DNA from: Trogon surrucura
Lineage: Eukaryota > Chordata > Aves > Trogoniformes > Trogonidae
Direction of reading: 5' to 3'
Length of the DNA stretch: 64,000 nt
Assembly (NCBI GenBank): GCA_020746105.1
Contig: CM036622.1
Coordinates: 12,014,487-12,078,486 of the forward strand
Both the position numbers and the translations under genes were made by a program. Below, one piece after another: positions 1 to 14,300 of the stretch (positions are counted from its first letter, which is position 1; each line of letters starts with the position of its first letter). The notes beneath the pieces are model-generated. The model was not told where the DNA came from and ran no database searches. It saw only the letters and a list, made by a program, of their open reading frames with translations.

Positions 1-1173
1 CTGAGGAATTCAGTTCATTAAAGTCCAATTAGACACCAAGGGCTTGATTTACCTCATTAAGGATAATTTAAAGTAGCAGAAACAGCAAACTGCTGGTAGG
101 GATTTATAGCTAGAGTTTTAGAGGACTGTGAACAGACAAATACCAAAGCAAAGGCTTGATTCCTTTTACTGTACTTTTCACTCATTTTTGATCATTGATA
201 CACATTAAAAGAGTATTTACTAAACCTGGAGTTAAACTCTGATCATGTGACAAGGAAGACATAATTGAATACAGCAATTTACCTGTAACTGTTTTTTTTT
301 TAAATATAACTGTATTTCTCTTTGAGCTGTATTAGGTGACAAGACTAAGGAAAAAAAGGAAATAGTCTGGATAAAGCTTTGACTACAAGTTTCATTGGAA
401 AGGAAAAGAAAGTTCCTCCAGAATTAGTATTTGCTTGCATTGTATCTGCTAGCAGAAAAGTGGCAAGTTTGAATCAATTTTTCCCTTATATTAGGAGACA
501 TTGAAAAGTTGTGCTCTATCAACAATAGTTTAATCTTAAAATACCATGTCTTTGCAGTTAAAGCCTTAGACAAGCTACAGAGAGAGTTCAAAGCCATTGA
601 ACCATGTCAGACAAATGAAAAAAAGATAGATATGCATTCTCCAGTCACAGACAAATGCAAACATAACACAAATATTTATCCATCTCAAATAGAAAAATTT
701 CTGATATTGTGAAAAGAAGCTAAAATACTAATAGTAACAGAAGATAAACCATAACTATGACCTCAAGGTCACTAAAAGTTCTCTTGAAGCCTTATAGTCA
801 CGTCTCTTGTTAACAAAGAGATAAATCATAAAGTCAGACTTTTGGAAATTCATCTTCAAAATATATACAGTTGCCATAGTGCTCTGTTCTCATCACTGTC
901 TCTGACTCCTCCCAGAGCACTTAAGTAGAAAGGGGATACTGAGAAAAGACAATATCTGAGATCTGGAAACTTCCTTGTATTTTTTAATCTTTCTTCTCTG
1001 GTTTTGCTAGTAGTCACTAGGAAAAAATGTGCATCTCTTCTGTGCTAAAGCTCACTATAGTTTTGAAAGCAGTGTTAAAAATCTACTTGTTAAGACACTT
1101 CATTTGGAAAAGTTTTCTCTGGTGAAATTTAGAGTAGAAACTTGGAGATGGTTTCACACAGAAAACCTGAGCC
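1..1173. other. Non-coding flank, nothing recognised
   Basis: AT-rich sequence with only short chance reading frames (65-67 codons). I see no splice-flanked exon, RNA gene or repeat family I can name. The right edge is set by the end of LTR-like copy A. Confidence 0.6.
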
Positions 1174-1891
1174 TGTTATCAAAGTCTAAGGCTGTGTCAG
1201 CCACTAATAACAGACACTCTCAGTGATCCCCACCACCAGCCTCCCAGAGGAGGAGAACAGGAACCAGGAAAACAGGCTTTGAGGTTGGAAAAGAACTTGA
1301 ACCAATTTAATGAAAAAGAAAAAATAATACTAACACTGAAGGTGTTAAACTACATACAGATATTACAAAAGAATACAAATGTATTCAAAGATAAATGAGA
1401 ATATTAACACAGAACCCCAGCCCTCCGGATGACAGCTAGTTCTCAAGTTAACTTGACAGCACATAGGAGCACACAAGCCCAAAGTCCTAATGACAGTCAA
1501 CCCAAAAAACCCAAAACCAACCATACAAAACACAACAAAAAAAGAGCTGTACCTCTTCCACTTGGGGAAGCTGGGCAAGACAACCTGTCTCAACAAGTGT
1601 TTCTCCTCAACAGTGTGGAAACATGAGGCAGGAACATCAGCAGCACAGGGAGAGGTGACAAAGAAGCAGCAGCAATTCTCACAACACAATAGCACTAAAC
1701 ATTACAGGACACTTCCCAGAGGCCCTTAAATACTGAGCACCATGGGAAGGAACACTGTGATTGGTCCATTTGGGTCACCTGTCCCATCCACTCCTTCCCA
1801 TAGGTACAGCTGTCCCTCCTCCCTCATTGTGATTGTCACCTGTGCCGGGAGTCCCAGAGAACTTTTATCCTGGTGTGCTCAAACTGGGACA
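1174..1891 (-). mobile_element. Solo LTR-like element, copy A
   Basis: Read on the minus strand, this ~718-bp block aligns along nearly its whole length with 38355-39061, 36 kb away. Shared landmarks in order are: a TG start with CAGTTTGAG, the block AGGATAAAAGTTCTC, CAGGTGACCCAAATG, CCAATCA, TTCCTTCC(C/T)ATGGTGCTCAG, a TATA box, GTTCCTGCCTCATG, TAATATCTGTATGT, GGTTCAAG, GGGAGGCTG and CTTTG near the far end. A CCAAT box, a TATA box, and an ATTAAA poly(A)-like signal (1306-1311, minus strand) are the layout of a retroviral-type LTR. No gag or pol frame flanks it, so a solo LTR is the simplest reading. The termini (TGTCCC at 1891, GATAACA at 1174) and any target-site duplication are not certain. 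I cannot name the avian ERV family. Confidence 0.7.
1725..1764 (-). promoter_or_regulatory. LTR copy A core promoter (CCAAT + TATA)
   Basis: On the minus strand CCAATCA (1758-1764) precedes TATTTAAG (1725-1732). The spacing is the same as in copy B. Two diverged copies keep both boxes at the same distance, which supports a functional ancestral LTR promoter. Present activity is unknown. Confidence 0.5.
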
Positions 1892-4800
1892 CCTGCTATA
1901 GCAATTTAAGTCACATGAAGTTAGTTCTCTGAATTAAACTGAATTTTCACTTTGCCCAGAGAAAATGCAGTATCTGAAAATTCATACCTGCCAGCCATTG
2001 TTTTTCGAAGGAGCTGTGCAGAACAGCCTTCCTCCCTCACTGCTGGGACTGTGAATGAGTCTACATTTGCCCCCAAGTTAAAATTGACAGTTAAACTCTT
2101 AAACCCTCTTAGCAGGGCAGTCCGGTGTGCAGCTGAGATGATCTAACAGTCTGCTGTTGCCAGAAGGTAACACCTTCACCCCAGTGTCCCCCCTCTTCCT
2201 CCTGCAGCCCCAGCACCTCACCTGCAGGCTTGCCTGCTCTGCAGAGCTGCAGCTCCCCATGCAAAGGAGACACAATGTGAATAAGTGAAAACAGAGGTGG
2301 AAAAACTAAATGACTGTCTGGAGATCGCACAGGAAGCCAGCAGAGAAAAATCAGGCCAAAATTCAAATTTTTCAAACACTAGACCCTGACACTGGTCCAC
2401 ATTGTGTTTTGTCTGAACAACCAGACAGGCCAGAATGGGAAAAGAGGAAGAGGCAAAATAAGCAGAGGGCTTTGGGTCTTTTTCTCCTTCCTTTTAGGAA
2501 AAAAAAAAAAAGAAAAAGAAAAAGAAAAAAAAAGCAGTCAAATCAAAGGATCTGATTTTCTGTTTATGTTTAGAGGAAGATCATGTTTCAATTTGACAAG
2601 TAATACCAAATAGTATCCAGTTTGTGCCAGTCACAGAGGAAGGCCGTGGTCTGATTTTCAACCTGATTTCTGAAGGATCTGGGACTCTTGCAGTTGTAGT
2701 GTCCATCTGGCTCTCCCCACCTTATCCAACCACTTTGGAACCCCTTGGCTGACTTGAGCCCAATATTCATGAAAACTCGTGTCTGAAAAGAAGAGAAAGA
2801 AAACTGAATTTATACTGTAAGAGAAGCAGGGTTGCGATCTGGTCATTTGGGAGGCAGAAGAGAGAGACCATGGTGCTGTAGGAGGATTTAGGAGATGTAA
2901 AGTTAGTTTAATGATATTGGAGCAAGGAGTAATGGAGAAGAGCTGTCTGTAAAGGGTCATAGGAAACAACACGATAGAAATTTAAGTTTGTTAATTCTGC
3001 TGTTTCTTTAATCAATGAAAAAAACATCAGTGTGAGATTTTTAAAACAACATCAGGTGTTTGAATCTTTCCATTCAAAATATTTTCTTCTGAGTGATCTT
3101 CTTTCAAACAGGCAGGAAGAATTTATATGTTTGAGTCTTTTGTGGAGGAAGGTCCTACACAGAAAGTACATGATTTATATTATCTTGAATCATACATGTC
3201 TACAGTTTTCCAGAACAAAAATAAAGACACAAGCCTGCAACAACATCTGTATTTACTTTGGCCTTTTCAAAGTGAAGTTCTACATTTTTTTTACCAGTGT
3301 GTTCCTAATTGCTAAAGTAAATGCAAAACGAGATCCAAAATTTGAAATGGGATGCCACAGTGCCTGACCTAATTAGGAAAAGAGACATTTCCACTAATGG
3401 TTTTTCAATAAGTTGGAGACAATACAATAATGCTCCTGAGCAGTGGAATAAGTTCAGAATAAAGTGTACGGTCACAGGCAGTTGCACATCATGGATTTTG
3501 TCCTTTGGAAATTAATGAGCAAGGTAACCGTGAAACAGCCTTAACTTTCTCAAGTTCATTCAGAAATAATGATGACAAATATTCCTATATGATTCAATTC
3601 CAGGAAAGTTTAAGTACAAAAACCCACCACTTAAGTAAATGTTTCTGTGCTCCTGAACTGTCACTTCTCTTACAATTATTGGAGGCTCTAGCCCTGGGAG
3701 CTTTTCACAGGCTTTGTCAAGGGGTTTCCAAGTCCTGAGGGACCAGCATGTTGAGCAATACCACTTCCATCTCCAGAGGATTCCACAAGATGAAGTGTGA
3801 TGGTCGAACAAGCAGAAGAACCCCAGCTTGCCCTCAGTCTGCCACCCTGGCTAGTGAGACTTCAGGGATTAAACAAACCTGTCCATGGGAGAGCCATCAC
3901 CTTCAAATTCTCCAAATGTTGTCTAACAGCTGCAACATTGGTAACAAACAGAGGCATTTCAGCAAGATCCAGCAGCATCAGCTTTGAGAAGAGTAATAGC
4001 ATGGACATTCTTTTTTATATAAAACAGGCTGCACGAAGGATATCCCACCTGGAGTATTCAACTGTTCTGTCTCCTTCATACTAGCCAACAATGAAAAAAA
4101 AAAGGGTCTGAGGGAAGACTTTTGGTCTCCACACTGGATAAATTAATGCAAATTAATAACTGATTTGTGATGACAGTAAAATCAGGGCTGAACATTTGTA
4201 TTTCTCTGTGGAGGTAGGCAGGGGCAGAGTGCCTCAGCGTCAATCAACGGAGGAAGAGGAAAAGACTCCAAGAGGGCTATGGACCAAACAGCCACACGAA
4301 GCTCTTGCAGGCTTTCCCGGGGATCTTGGAACACTGCCTCATTTATTCCAGATGTAACCTACAAGACTCATTTGTTCTGATGATGGCTAGATAGCAATAT
4401 TTCATATATGGGTCTCAAATGGTGACTAGTGGTTAAAAATAACAGTCATTCAAGCGCTGTTCACAGCAGCGAGCAGGAGATCTGAGATCACATTTTACAA
4501 GACCATCTTTTGTTCTGGGTCCGTAAAGCCTGAGAATATGACACTGAGAGTGGCAGGAGATGACTCTGGTTGGTCACCACATTGGCTTTAGCACCAGCTC
4601 CTCAACAATTTTCCTTGTAATTTGTCCAATACTACCTTCTCAGGGTCTTGGGTTTTTTCATCTATAAAATGAAGAGATTCCATACATTGTCCAAGTTCTG
4701 CAAGGTCTGAGCTGCTAGTATTTCTAAACTCTGGTATTGAAAATGTACATCTCATGAGACAGTATCAAGCATTCCAGAGTTTCTGAATAGGAACAACTGT

Positions 4801-7800
4801 GCTGAGTTTCTTTTGGAATTACTATCCAGGTATCAATATTTAGCCTCAGAAGATTCATGGGTAATCTTACAGAACTGCATTGCCTCTTTCTGCAGATGAA
4901 AGGATAGTTTTGTGAAAATTAAATGCATGCTTATTACAGCCTAGAGAAATCTTCTTGTGTTTAGTAGATTTTTTGATTAACTGCATTTTTTTTTAAACTT
5001 CGTGAGTTTTTGCCTTTCAGGATTGATCTTTATCACTTTGAAAAATATGCAGTGTCTGAAAAGACGGCCCATAGCCCATAGGTAAGTGCGATATAATTAA
5101 CAGAAACAATCTAGGTTAACAAGTATAGCAAAACCTAGTAAAACCAGCAGCATTAGTCACTGTGTTACCACGCTTACTCAAAATTTCATCTCACCATAGA
5201 AAATCATACAGTGAGAACATATCTTGAACAGGAGGTTTAACTACAAATTGAGTTTATTTACCAAGGTAGTTAATTTGAAAAGACACTTTAAATCTTGTAT
5301 ATCAAGGTGAAATAATGCTGAGGAAAAGGAAGCAGAAGTTTCATGCAAAAAGGTGAGAATTTAAAATTTATTTCAGTGATCTAAATGCAAATTACAGTGG
5401 AATTATTCCCACTGCTACAAAAATTCTTAAACTTGCCTAACATATATATATTAGTTACAGGGTTTTTTTTTGTTTTTTTTTTAGCAAAAGACTTCTGTCA
5501 ATTGAAACAGGCAGTTCTGGGAGCACAAGAAAAAAAAGCTATATTTGCCTCATTATCATACAAGCATGACCAAAAGTGATCAGTTTCTTTAACTGAAAAA
5601 TAAAATCCAGTCATTTAAATAAAAATAATACTAAGCTTGGTGCATGATATCTCCAATTTCCAAAGCCCATTGTAGAAAAAAATCACCGTCACATCTCTGG
5701 CTTATGGATCACTCCTGAGGTAAACTCATGTGAAATTCTGAGTGATTCTAAGTTATAACATTTGCTTTAATTTGATACAATAGAAAATGCCTAGTTTTGT
5801 TAAAGGCATCTGAGAATTAGAAGCTATTCATATTTCAAATACAAGATATGATGTATTCCAGCATGCTTTCTTAGTTGGACATTGACAGCAGGAATTTTTG
5901 GATATGAAAATATAATTTGAATGTTCTAATGAAAAGTAAGGATGTGTTACCTATGGTAAATAACCACTCATTTTTTTTCTATGTATGAATTTGCTTATGA
6001 AATATTTTTTTGGTTGTCAAAGAGACATGACTCTTCCCAGCAAATCATATGATGACAAAAATGTGATAGATAATTTATAGATACTTCTTCAAAGAGTTAT
6101 TCATGGGAAGGACCAGGAGTGAAAGAAATACAATAAACAGTAACTGAGGCAGTAACTTTCAGGCACAAACTGGGGTATCTTGCACTAAAAACTACAATTC
6201 CCTCTGCATTTCCAGCCACTTCTGGGAATAAGCGTTTACCTCTTGAAAAAGCGAGCTGAAGGATTGAATAACCAAGGTGCAATTTTTACATTTCTGAACA
6301 ATTTTACCCTCTGCATTTGATTGCTTTCTGTACAAGAAGGGACTAAAATAAGAAAAGTCATTTGGTTTTTAGGATTTCGGTGTGCTAATTAGACACAGAA
6401 ACATTAGGACCTGGATACTAGGGTGAAGTTGCAATTAGCTGAGATTTAATGAGCTGTGTAATGATAAGTGACAGGGCTATGTAACTTTACAGCCATAATT
6501 TCCTGACTAGATGAACTCTTAAACGTTGCAACCCTACGTCCTATCCCAAGGCACGTTGACCTTTCTGGCTGCCCAGAGGAGAAACAACTGTCTGCAGAGT
6601 TTTTAGGACCTACACAATATTTTAGCAACAGGAAATTCCGATAGTTTCAGGGCAATTTCTCACTCTAAACAGAGCAAGCATCATTTTCTATGTTAATCTA
6701 AACATTCTTTTCTGCTCCTTGTAATCTAGTTTATGTGGTTAGAGGAGTCTGTCTGATGACAAGAGGATCCTCTGAAGTAGCCCCCGTCGGATAGGATATC
6801 AAGGGCATCCAATATCCGCAGCCACATCAAATACAGTTTGGGTGATGGAAAGGATGCACGAGGAAAGCCTATAATAAAACACCTCATAAAAGAGGACCAG
6901 GAACGCAATCCCAGAAAAAAAGCAAACCCCAACATTAGAAAAAGTCTCCTAGATAAAGCATAGGTCTGAGAGTCAAGTGACTTGCAGTCATTAATTGCAT
7001 GGGACCGTGCGTGATTTTTCACAAGTCAAAAGTCTTGCAGCCAGCCTTAACACGGGGAGTGTTACGGATATAAAAGTTGTTTGAAACAGATAAAAAAGTT
7101 ATTCAAAGATGATGAAGTCCTCAGATTCCCTGTGGTAGGCACTAACACTGCTAACGTTTTCAAAACCCAGTAAAGGGAATATTTTATTTTAAATCTTAAT
7201 CTTTCTAATGTAGATAAATTGTAACATGTGTCATACCTGTGTAACCAGTTAGAATATTTTTCTTCTTCATTCCTTTGCACCCCGTAGCACAGAACACACA
7301 TTTGGTGTGACAGATAAGCCCTCCATGCAGCAGGGCCTGAATTTTACCCCTATCCTTTTCAGCTACCATCCTCTGTTCTGTCCTTCCATTTTAACAGAAT
7401 TTATAGTGAGCAAGATTGAGAGACAGTGCAATGAAAGAACACCTGGAAAGCTCTAAAATATCTGAATTCTGCCTATATTGAGATTTCAGCAGATTTTAAA
7501 TATCTGGGTCAATGTGAATGATAAAAATCCAGTTCTCCTGCCACAGATGTCCTTGGAGGAACGCAAGACCTTGCTAGACCCTGGCACTGCCTGCCTGTAC
7601 ACGCAGCAAGAGGCTGGCCTCTTGCCACTCAAGCAGGGTCCAAGATTTCTGTGTCAGTCTTGAAGACATCAAACACCCAGGATTTGACAGAAAGCCCAGC
7701 AGCACGGTCACATCCGTGCAAAATGTACACAAAGCACATATATAAACAGTGCATGGTGCTGCTGGGGACTTTAAAACTGAAAACATTTTTGAAAGTGGGT

Positions 7801-10800
7801 GGCAGGGAAGGAAGTGATGAAGACAACAGATTAAACATGACATTCCCCAAATGCCATGTCTGTTATCTCTACTTTTATATATGATTTACGGAGAGTGTAT
7901 AAAGCTAGCAGTGTAATACTAACTGTGTGCTTATCAAAAGTCCCAAGGACGTAATACTTGTTCTGATACGTAGTTCAGAAGCTCTGAGGCTGTGAAATGT
8001 GTGGTGGCATGGAAATCCTCAGGAACATTACCAGGCCATGATATCCCTCTGCCTTTCTCTGCTGCCTGCCACTCTTTGCTTACTCGGTGGTTTGACATGC
8101 AGAATGATTTTTTTTTTCCTGGGGCTGACAGCCAAATAGATTTTCTTTTTTTTACTTTGTTGGTTTTTTTCTTATGTTGTCCCCCAATTGAGTGCCAAGT
8201 CTGGCTGACAAGTAGTCACATTTGCACCTCACAGAAGGCACAGATGATGTGACAAGGAAGCAGGAGTAGATTAAGCCAATTTTGCTACTAGAAGAGTAAT
8301 ACATAATGAAGTTGTGTGAGAGTGGTGGCCTTATCTAGCTGTGAAAGGAGTTAGATACAACTGAAACTAAGTTGACATCCGAAGGAATCATTACCAACCA
8401 TCTTTTCTGTTGAAAAGCTGTCGTAGCCCCAGACAAATATTACCAATATTTCATTTGCACTGTCACGAGCAGTCACAACTATTCAAAACTGCCACACACT
8501 CTCCACTGTTTAATTTATTAGGTGAAAGGGAACATGATCATGCAAGACAGATCTTTACATTTGAAGACTGCAAGTGCTGTGGAATTCTCCTATAATCAGC
8601 TTCCTTCTGTTTTTTCCTACCAATGGGACAAGAAGCGGGGATATTGCAGGTAGAGCCCCAGGACACAGCTCCCTTGTGCCAATCTTATTCTTGTGGACAT
8701 GCTTCCCACTATTTTTTTTTAGCTGAAAATGGACAAAGGCAAATAGGAGTGGAGAAGGTCATGGATTTGGTTGCACTCTTGGGAGCCACACTACACAACG
8801 ATGTGCTGTACCAGGAAGGTATCTCTGGGGAAAAGGCAGAGCCATGATCCATCTACTTTTGGAGAAATCCATCCCAGGACAGTCCTTGTAAAGAGGAATC
8901 CCATCTCCAGCAGCCCCGTGCATTGTGCTGTGAGACAGGGGAAGAGAGGGAAAAGGAAGCAACAAGAGGTCTGAGGCATCTGCTTACTCCTACCTTTGAC
9001 CCTGGCATGTCTATCTGCTGGCTTCTAATGCAGCTTTGTGGGGAAGCTGAATTTTCACAAAAAAACAGAGTTATTGGGTCCTGAAGGACCTCACTTTTCT
9101 TTATTTTCTCAGTTATCTTTACAGGCCACTCGCACTTTTCAGACTCTGCGAAACAGCTTTCAGAGATGGGTGGATAATATCCAACAATGACAAAAGCTTT
9201 CAACAGTCATCTAACGTCCCAGCTGAATAACTCGATCTGGAACACAGAGACCATAGAATGAAGTGCCAATAACGATTATATCCAACCCTTCCCAAACAAC
9301 TGCCGCAACAAGCACAACTATCCCTTTCCAGCTAACACAAGAGCGAAAAGTGATGTAGCACCAGTCCTTGGTAGATAAGCAGAAGAGTCGCACGACTAGT
9401 GTCAGCAGGACACGTGGTACCAGGACTTTGTACAGTTCTTACCTACCAGTGGCATAGCACAATCATGGGTGTGTGGACAAGAAGAGAGTTTGCTATGTTA
9501 CTGTTGTTTTATGAAACCTCTTTCTCGGCCAGCCACAGGATTTGAAGAATACAGTGCACCATTCACCTTTTTTTTCAATTAAAATAACAGCAGCCAAACA
9601 CTGAATACAAAAAGATTATAGGTATGTGAATTAATTCCTGAGGTCTTTTTCTGATTTCAGTATGAACAATAGAGCCAAAGTTGTGGGAGAGCCTTGAAAG
9701 ACGGCCAATTTGCTCATGTGCCGTATTTTAATCACTGCCTAAACCTGTTGGTATAATATTTCCTTGGAACTGGCAGTATAAAACATCTTCTGGAAAAGCT
9801 TGATAAAAATTTGTAAACAATGCAATTAAATTTTAAAAAGTTGCAAGAGAGAAAGCTACCAAAGTCTTCCTATTTTAAAAGCAGTCATACGTTCAAGTAA
9901 CAAAGTAAAAAACCTTTCCTTAATGTCCAAAGCTTAGCCCAAAAATGGCCCAAGGAAAAAAATCCCCGTTCTATGTTTAAGTGGTTCCTTAGTTTTTGCA
10001 CATTTTATCTTCAGTGAAATAACATAAATTAATCAAAGCTCCTCCTGAAACATGCTGGAAACTAACATGATTTGTGAGGATGAAACAGCAAGGAGTTCAC
10101 CAGGTTTCTGATCCCTTCAGAGGTCCCAGTCTGATTTAGTCATCTGTTTTGCAAGACTTTCCAGCCAAAAGTCCCCTTAATACAGCAGCTCCCTCAAAAC
10201 TGTGATTTATCAAACAGATTAAACTGGTGGAAATTATCCACCGCCTGTTCCAGTGTGAATGGTGAATGATGAAGAGTAAGTGACCATTTGGAAACAATCA
10301 CCTTCCTTCCAGTTTCTTCTTGTAATTCCAGTAGTCCTCTTAAAATAAGGTTTATAGTCCAAAAATGGTTTCTCAGGAACTCTTTAGCTCAGTAATGCTG
10401 CTGTATTCTTATATAGTTGAGAGTTACATGTATTGGTGGTGCTCCACTAACAAGACCTCTTGCACCTAATTATCAAAATTTTCTTGTTGCTGTCACAAAA
10501 GAAACTTTCATATTAATTGCACCTGGTTTTGCTGCCATGTGGTGAATACTCTGCTATGATCAGTGCAACATGGAGCTTGAAACCCAACTAGTATATTGAA
10601 TTGAATGCATTATTCACCTATGTGCTCTAAAGCAATGCAAAAGTTGTTAAAGTGTCTCCTTCCGTATGTTTCTCTTTTCTTAAATTTAATCTTAGTCTGA
10701 ATTTCCTGAGGGTATGCTTATTCTTGTGTTAATTATTTTAAATGACTGATTTATACATGATCTCAACTGCAGTTTAAAATCTCTTTCAAAAAAGTACTTC

Positions 10801-11265
10801 CCTGTGCTTTTAAAATGAAAACATTTATATATATAATCCAAATTATAAAAGTCAAAGAGACAATTTTTTGGTACAATAGTTCTTTGAAGATATGTGCCGT
10901 GAGAAAATATTTGCTTCTGCAAAGTGATGAGGTGGGTTTTCTAGCTCTGGTTGCTCTTTGGTGTTTTAGAGTAGCACGAAGCAGCGAGTACCCAGCCACA
11001 GGGACTTCTAACATTGATTGGCCAGGTACAAGAAAGGGGCAAGCGTGAGGCTCAGAGGCCTTGGGAATGGCAAAGGCGACAAACTTCAAAAGCTGCAGGA
11101 GGCTTGGTGGTGAATTTTGGGCAAGCAGATATCTAGGAAATTGCTGACAGCTGTAGCAAACAAAAACTGCAGTAACAGCTAAAATCACCAACTCCAGGAC
11201 ATTCAGAAGAGTCAATGATTTAAATTATAACCATCACTGAGATGTGATTGATGCTGGGAAACAGA
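1892..11265. other. Non-coding DNA, no gene recognised
   Basis: About 9.4 kb of AT-rich sequence with short ORFs (under 120 codons) lacking recognisable domains. It contains an A-rich low-complexity stretch at 2499-2533 (A runs broken by single G). No CR1 3' end, LTR copy or tRNA-like A/B box pair was found by eye. Conserved non-coding elements could be present but need cross-species alignment. Confidence 0.55.
2499..2533 (+). repeat. A-rich low-complexity tract (A4-5G)n
   Basis: A run of adenines interrupted by regularly spaced guanines, beginning right after a pyrimidine-rich stretch ending in TTTTAG. It is likely a microsatellite of simple replication-slippage origin. Confidence 0.85.
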
Positions 11266-11354
11266 TTCCTTCCTCCCTTCCTCCCTTCCTCTCTTCCTCT
11301 CTTCCTTCCTCCCTCCCTTCCTTCCTCCCTCCCTCCTTTCCCTTCCTCCCTCCT
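11266..11354 (+). repeat. Pure polypyrimidine microsatellite (TTCC/TCCC)n
   Basis: Eighty-nine consecutive C/T bases built from TTCC, TCCC and TCTT words, with no purine. The reverse strand is therefore a pure GA tract. Such tracts are hypervariable and can adopt triplex (H-DNA) structure. Ser/Pro/Leu-rich or Glu/Gly/Arg-rich ORFs across it in several frames are artefacts of the repeat. Confidence 0.95.
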
Positions 11355-14300
11355 GGCAAGGGCAGGGCAAGACTTCCAGCTCGTCCATCCAGCTCCATCC
11401 CAGGCAGGACTTTTGCCGGTGCTGAGCAGCAGATTCCAGCGCTGGCGCCAGCCCTGTGGGGGGAACTGCCAGACCAGCGTTGCCTTCTCAGCGTTGCCTT
11501 CTCAGCACTGGCTAGAAGGGTAGTTTGGGGGCAGCCACCTCGGTTTTGGGACGAAGAGATAATAAGGATACAAGACGAGCTAGGATGCTTTGCCACAGGG
11601 GTGTTGAATAGTCTCTGGCCTCTTTAATTCAATAATGTCAATACGAACTATTGAGTCTAGGAAATACATAATGAGGTAATTTTACGTGAGATTAAGAAAT
11701 GAAGTCTGCTGTATGGGAGGTGAAGTCTGTGAAAGGGTAACTTCACCCCAGTGAGAAATAGGAAAACACAACCATTATGCACTCCTTGGAAGCAGCTAAC
11801 ACATGAGAGTTCACTGATTTTTAACTAAATGGGTTGTTTAAAGGTCTGTATTGTTGTTTAGACCTTTTAGTAAAGAAGATTACATTTCATTAAAGAGATT
11901 TATTTCTTCTTATTTAATTTTTACTCCAAATAACTTAAATCCAGCCCTATTCTTCAGTCTTCTCTATCAGTTTGGAGCAAGTGTGTGATGTTTGTGCTTA
12001 ATGAAGTGCTTGAAAGCAAATTTTGGTCATACGTGAGGAAGAGGAGAGATGAGTGGCTGAAATATTTCTTAGTGAATAAATTGCTCAGAGAGAAGGAAAC
12101 ACACACTCTACACCTGAAAAGCATGACAATGGCTGAAAACTAATTCAGACACATGGAAAAATAAAGCGTATTGCACAGGGCTCGAGCTAATTGTAATCAC
12201 TAAGTTAAAACCCCTTCTGGCTTTTGGACGAGCCTGGACCAGTTGCTTCTCATTGCATTTGCACTCTGCACAGATAAACTGAGAGATACCTGCCTCAGCA
12301 AGTACTCAGTCAGGATTCGTGCACTCAGTTCAGTCCCTTGCTTCCAGCTTGAGGCATGCAAGGTATATTCTGTGACAAGGATTATGCTCCATTTTGGAGG
12401 GCGAAACATATATCACTCATCAGCACAGAAGTTGTGCAGCTAAGAAGCTTTGTAATTAAGAACCCTCACAATTGCATCCCATAATTTATTCATAGTATCA
12501 ATTACAGAATTCCTGGTAGAGGAAGTCAAACTAATTATATTTTTTAAAATTTAAATTAGTTTCTTCTGTTCAATTAAGGGAAGCCAGAAACTCTTCAGGG
12601 TACCCACACTGCCAATGGCAAAGTGTAATAGCTTTGCAGCAAAGACGGTCAACTGGAGCAGCTGCTGGAAGAACACTCTGCAAAACAAAAACTCTGGTAA
12701 AACCACATTAGCCAGTTTAGTCTTCGAGAGTGACTGCCTAGCCTGCTGGTCTTATATACGATTATAATGCTATGACTTTAAATAAACAGAAACAGTGGAC
12801 AGTATATTCAAGGGTTATGTTTTGCCTTTCAGGATGGTGAATAAACTCTTTGCCCAGATGCAAAAATGCAGATGATTGCTTGTGAGGTGTGTGTTAGGGT
12901 CACACTCATCCTAGACGCAAACCACCTTCTGGGGTGAATGAGGAGCAGAGAACAACTGCTTTCCCGAGGGAGATCCTCAGATGCATGAACTGATGGGGTG
13001 TATTTGATCTGTCTTTCCCAGAGAGCAGCTGAGTTGTGTGTTTATGTCACCCTAATGCAAGATGGGTCCTGCTGCACCCTCCACACCCGCACTGGTGGTT
13101 CGGGGGGGTGAATTCAGCAGATCTCCTTCTTGCACCCCGGACAGGATCGCTCCCTCCTCCCCACCCTGATTTCACAGGACCAAGGACATTGCTGCAGCTT
13201 TTCAGAGAGGGGGTTGGAGGGAGGGGAGAAGGCTTAAGCTTTCACCTAAAACCAAAGCTGCTTTATTTATGTTAAACCCTCCAAAGAAAACCATCATTTC
13301 TTGCTAGGGGAGCAGCGCGACAAGCAGCATTTCTGGCAGCAAATGCTCTGGGCTTTTTCTGATGTAATTTCAAGTACCAAAGTGAAAAAGCGCTGGGCAT
13401 GTACTTCATTTGCAACTGCTTATGCCCTGATAAAAGAGCAGAGGGCCCCAGGACCCATCACAGTAGTTATTATAGGACATTCCTTCACATATCCCACACA
13501 GTGAGTTACAGCGAGCTGTATTATAAATCCAGCTGTATTTTTAGGTGCATTAGTGGTCGCTTGACTACAGCTGAGTCTGGTCAGAGTTCAGATGTTTGGT
13601 GGAGGTTTTTTTTTACTCCTCCCTTTCCTCCTAAGAACTACAAATTAATTTTCCAGATATTTCACTCAAAAGCCATCTACCAGCAACTTCCATCTACTGA
13701 TCTGAGGGTCTTATTACTTTCAGGAAAAATTCCAGAAAGATTAATATACCAGGTAGTTTATTGTACTTCTTAATTATGAAGAGAGCAGGTTACCAGACCA
13801 AGAAAAAACCAACACTTCATCTTAGATCCCTTCCTCGTGATACACCAGTAACCTTTGATAGAAACTTCTCAGTGGCTGGATCAATGATTTCTGGATGGCC
13901 AGGAGATAGGACATAGGCAGCATATAAGCAGTGGGGAAACTCATTTCCGCACAGCAACAAGACTAGAGACTAGGTGGTTAAAACTCTTGTATGCATTAAT
14001 GCAACTAACAAGGCTTTATTATCTTCATCATACTTTCAGTTAAAAACTACACAACTACAGTCCTGTTTTGTAAAGTGCAGTTTCTTACATGAGTGGATTT
14101 ATTCAGCTCTGGGAGCAATGAAAAGCTTGCAAAATTGCTCCAGTCTTCAGGCTCTGCTTGTAAAGAAAATTTGCCTGGAAAATTGTTGTAAACAGAATAA
14201 AAAGTTCCCCAAGCAACACAAGTCAGCACCTATTTCCAGCATCACAATACAGAGATTCAATGGCTTGTTATGAAAATCACCACATAAATTAAGAAAAAAG

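Noticed and set aside
1363-1729. Overlapping ORFs of 65-110 codons
   Set aside because: All fall inside LTR-like copy A; the frames are not shared with copy B.
10763-11215. 150-codon minus-strand ORF whose first ~25 codons look like a transmembrane helix followed by Cys residues, vaguely like a tetraspan (MS4A-type) exon
   Set aside because: No ATG (it opens with TTG), no upstream acceptor in frame, no downstream donor or family motif beyond the helix. Hydrophobicity alone is not enough.
11234-11627. Ser/Pro/Leu-rich and Glu/Gly/Arg-rich ORFs on opposite strands
   Set aside because: Direct translation of the (TTCC)n/(GGAA)n microsatellite.
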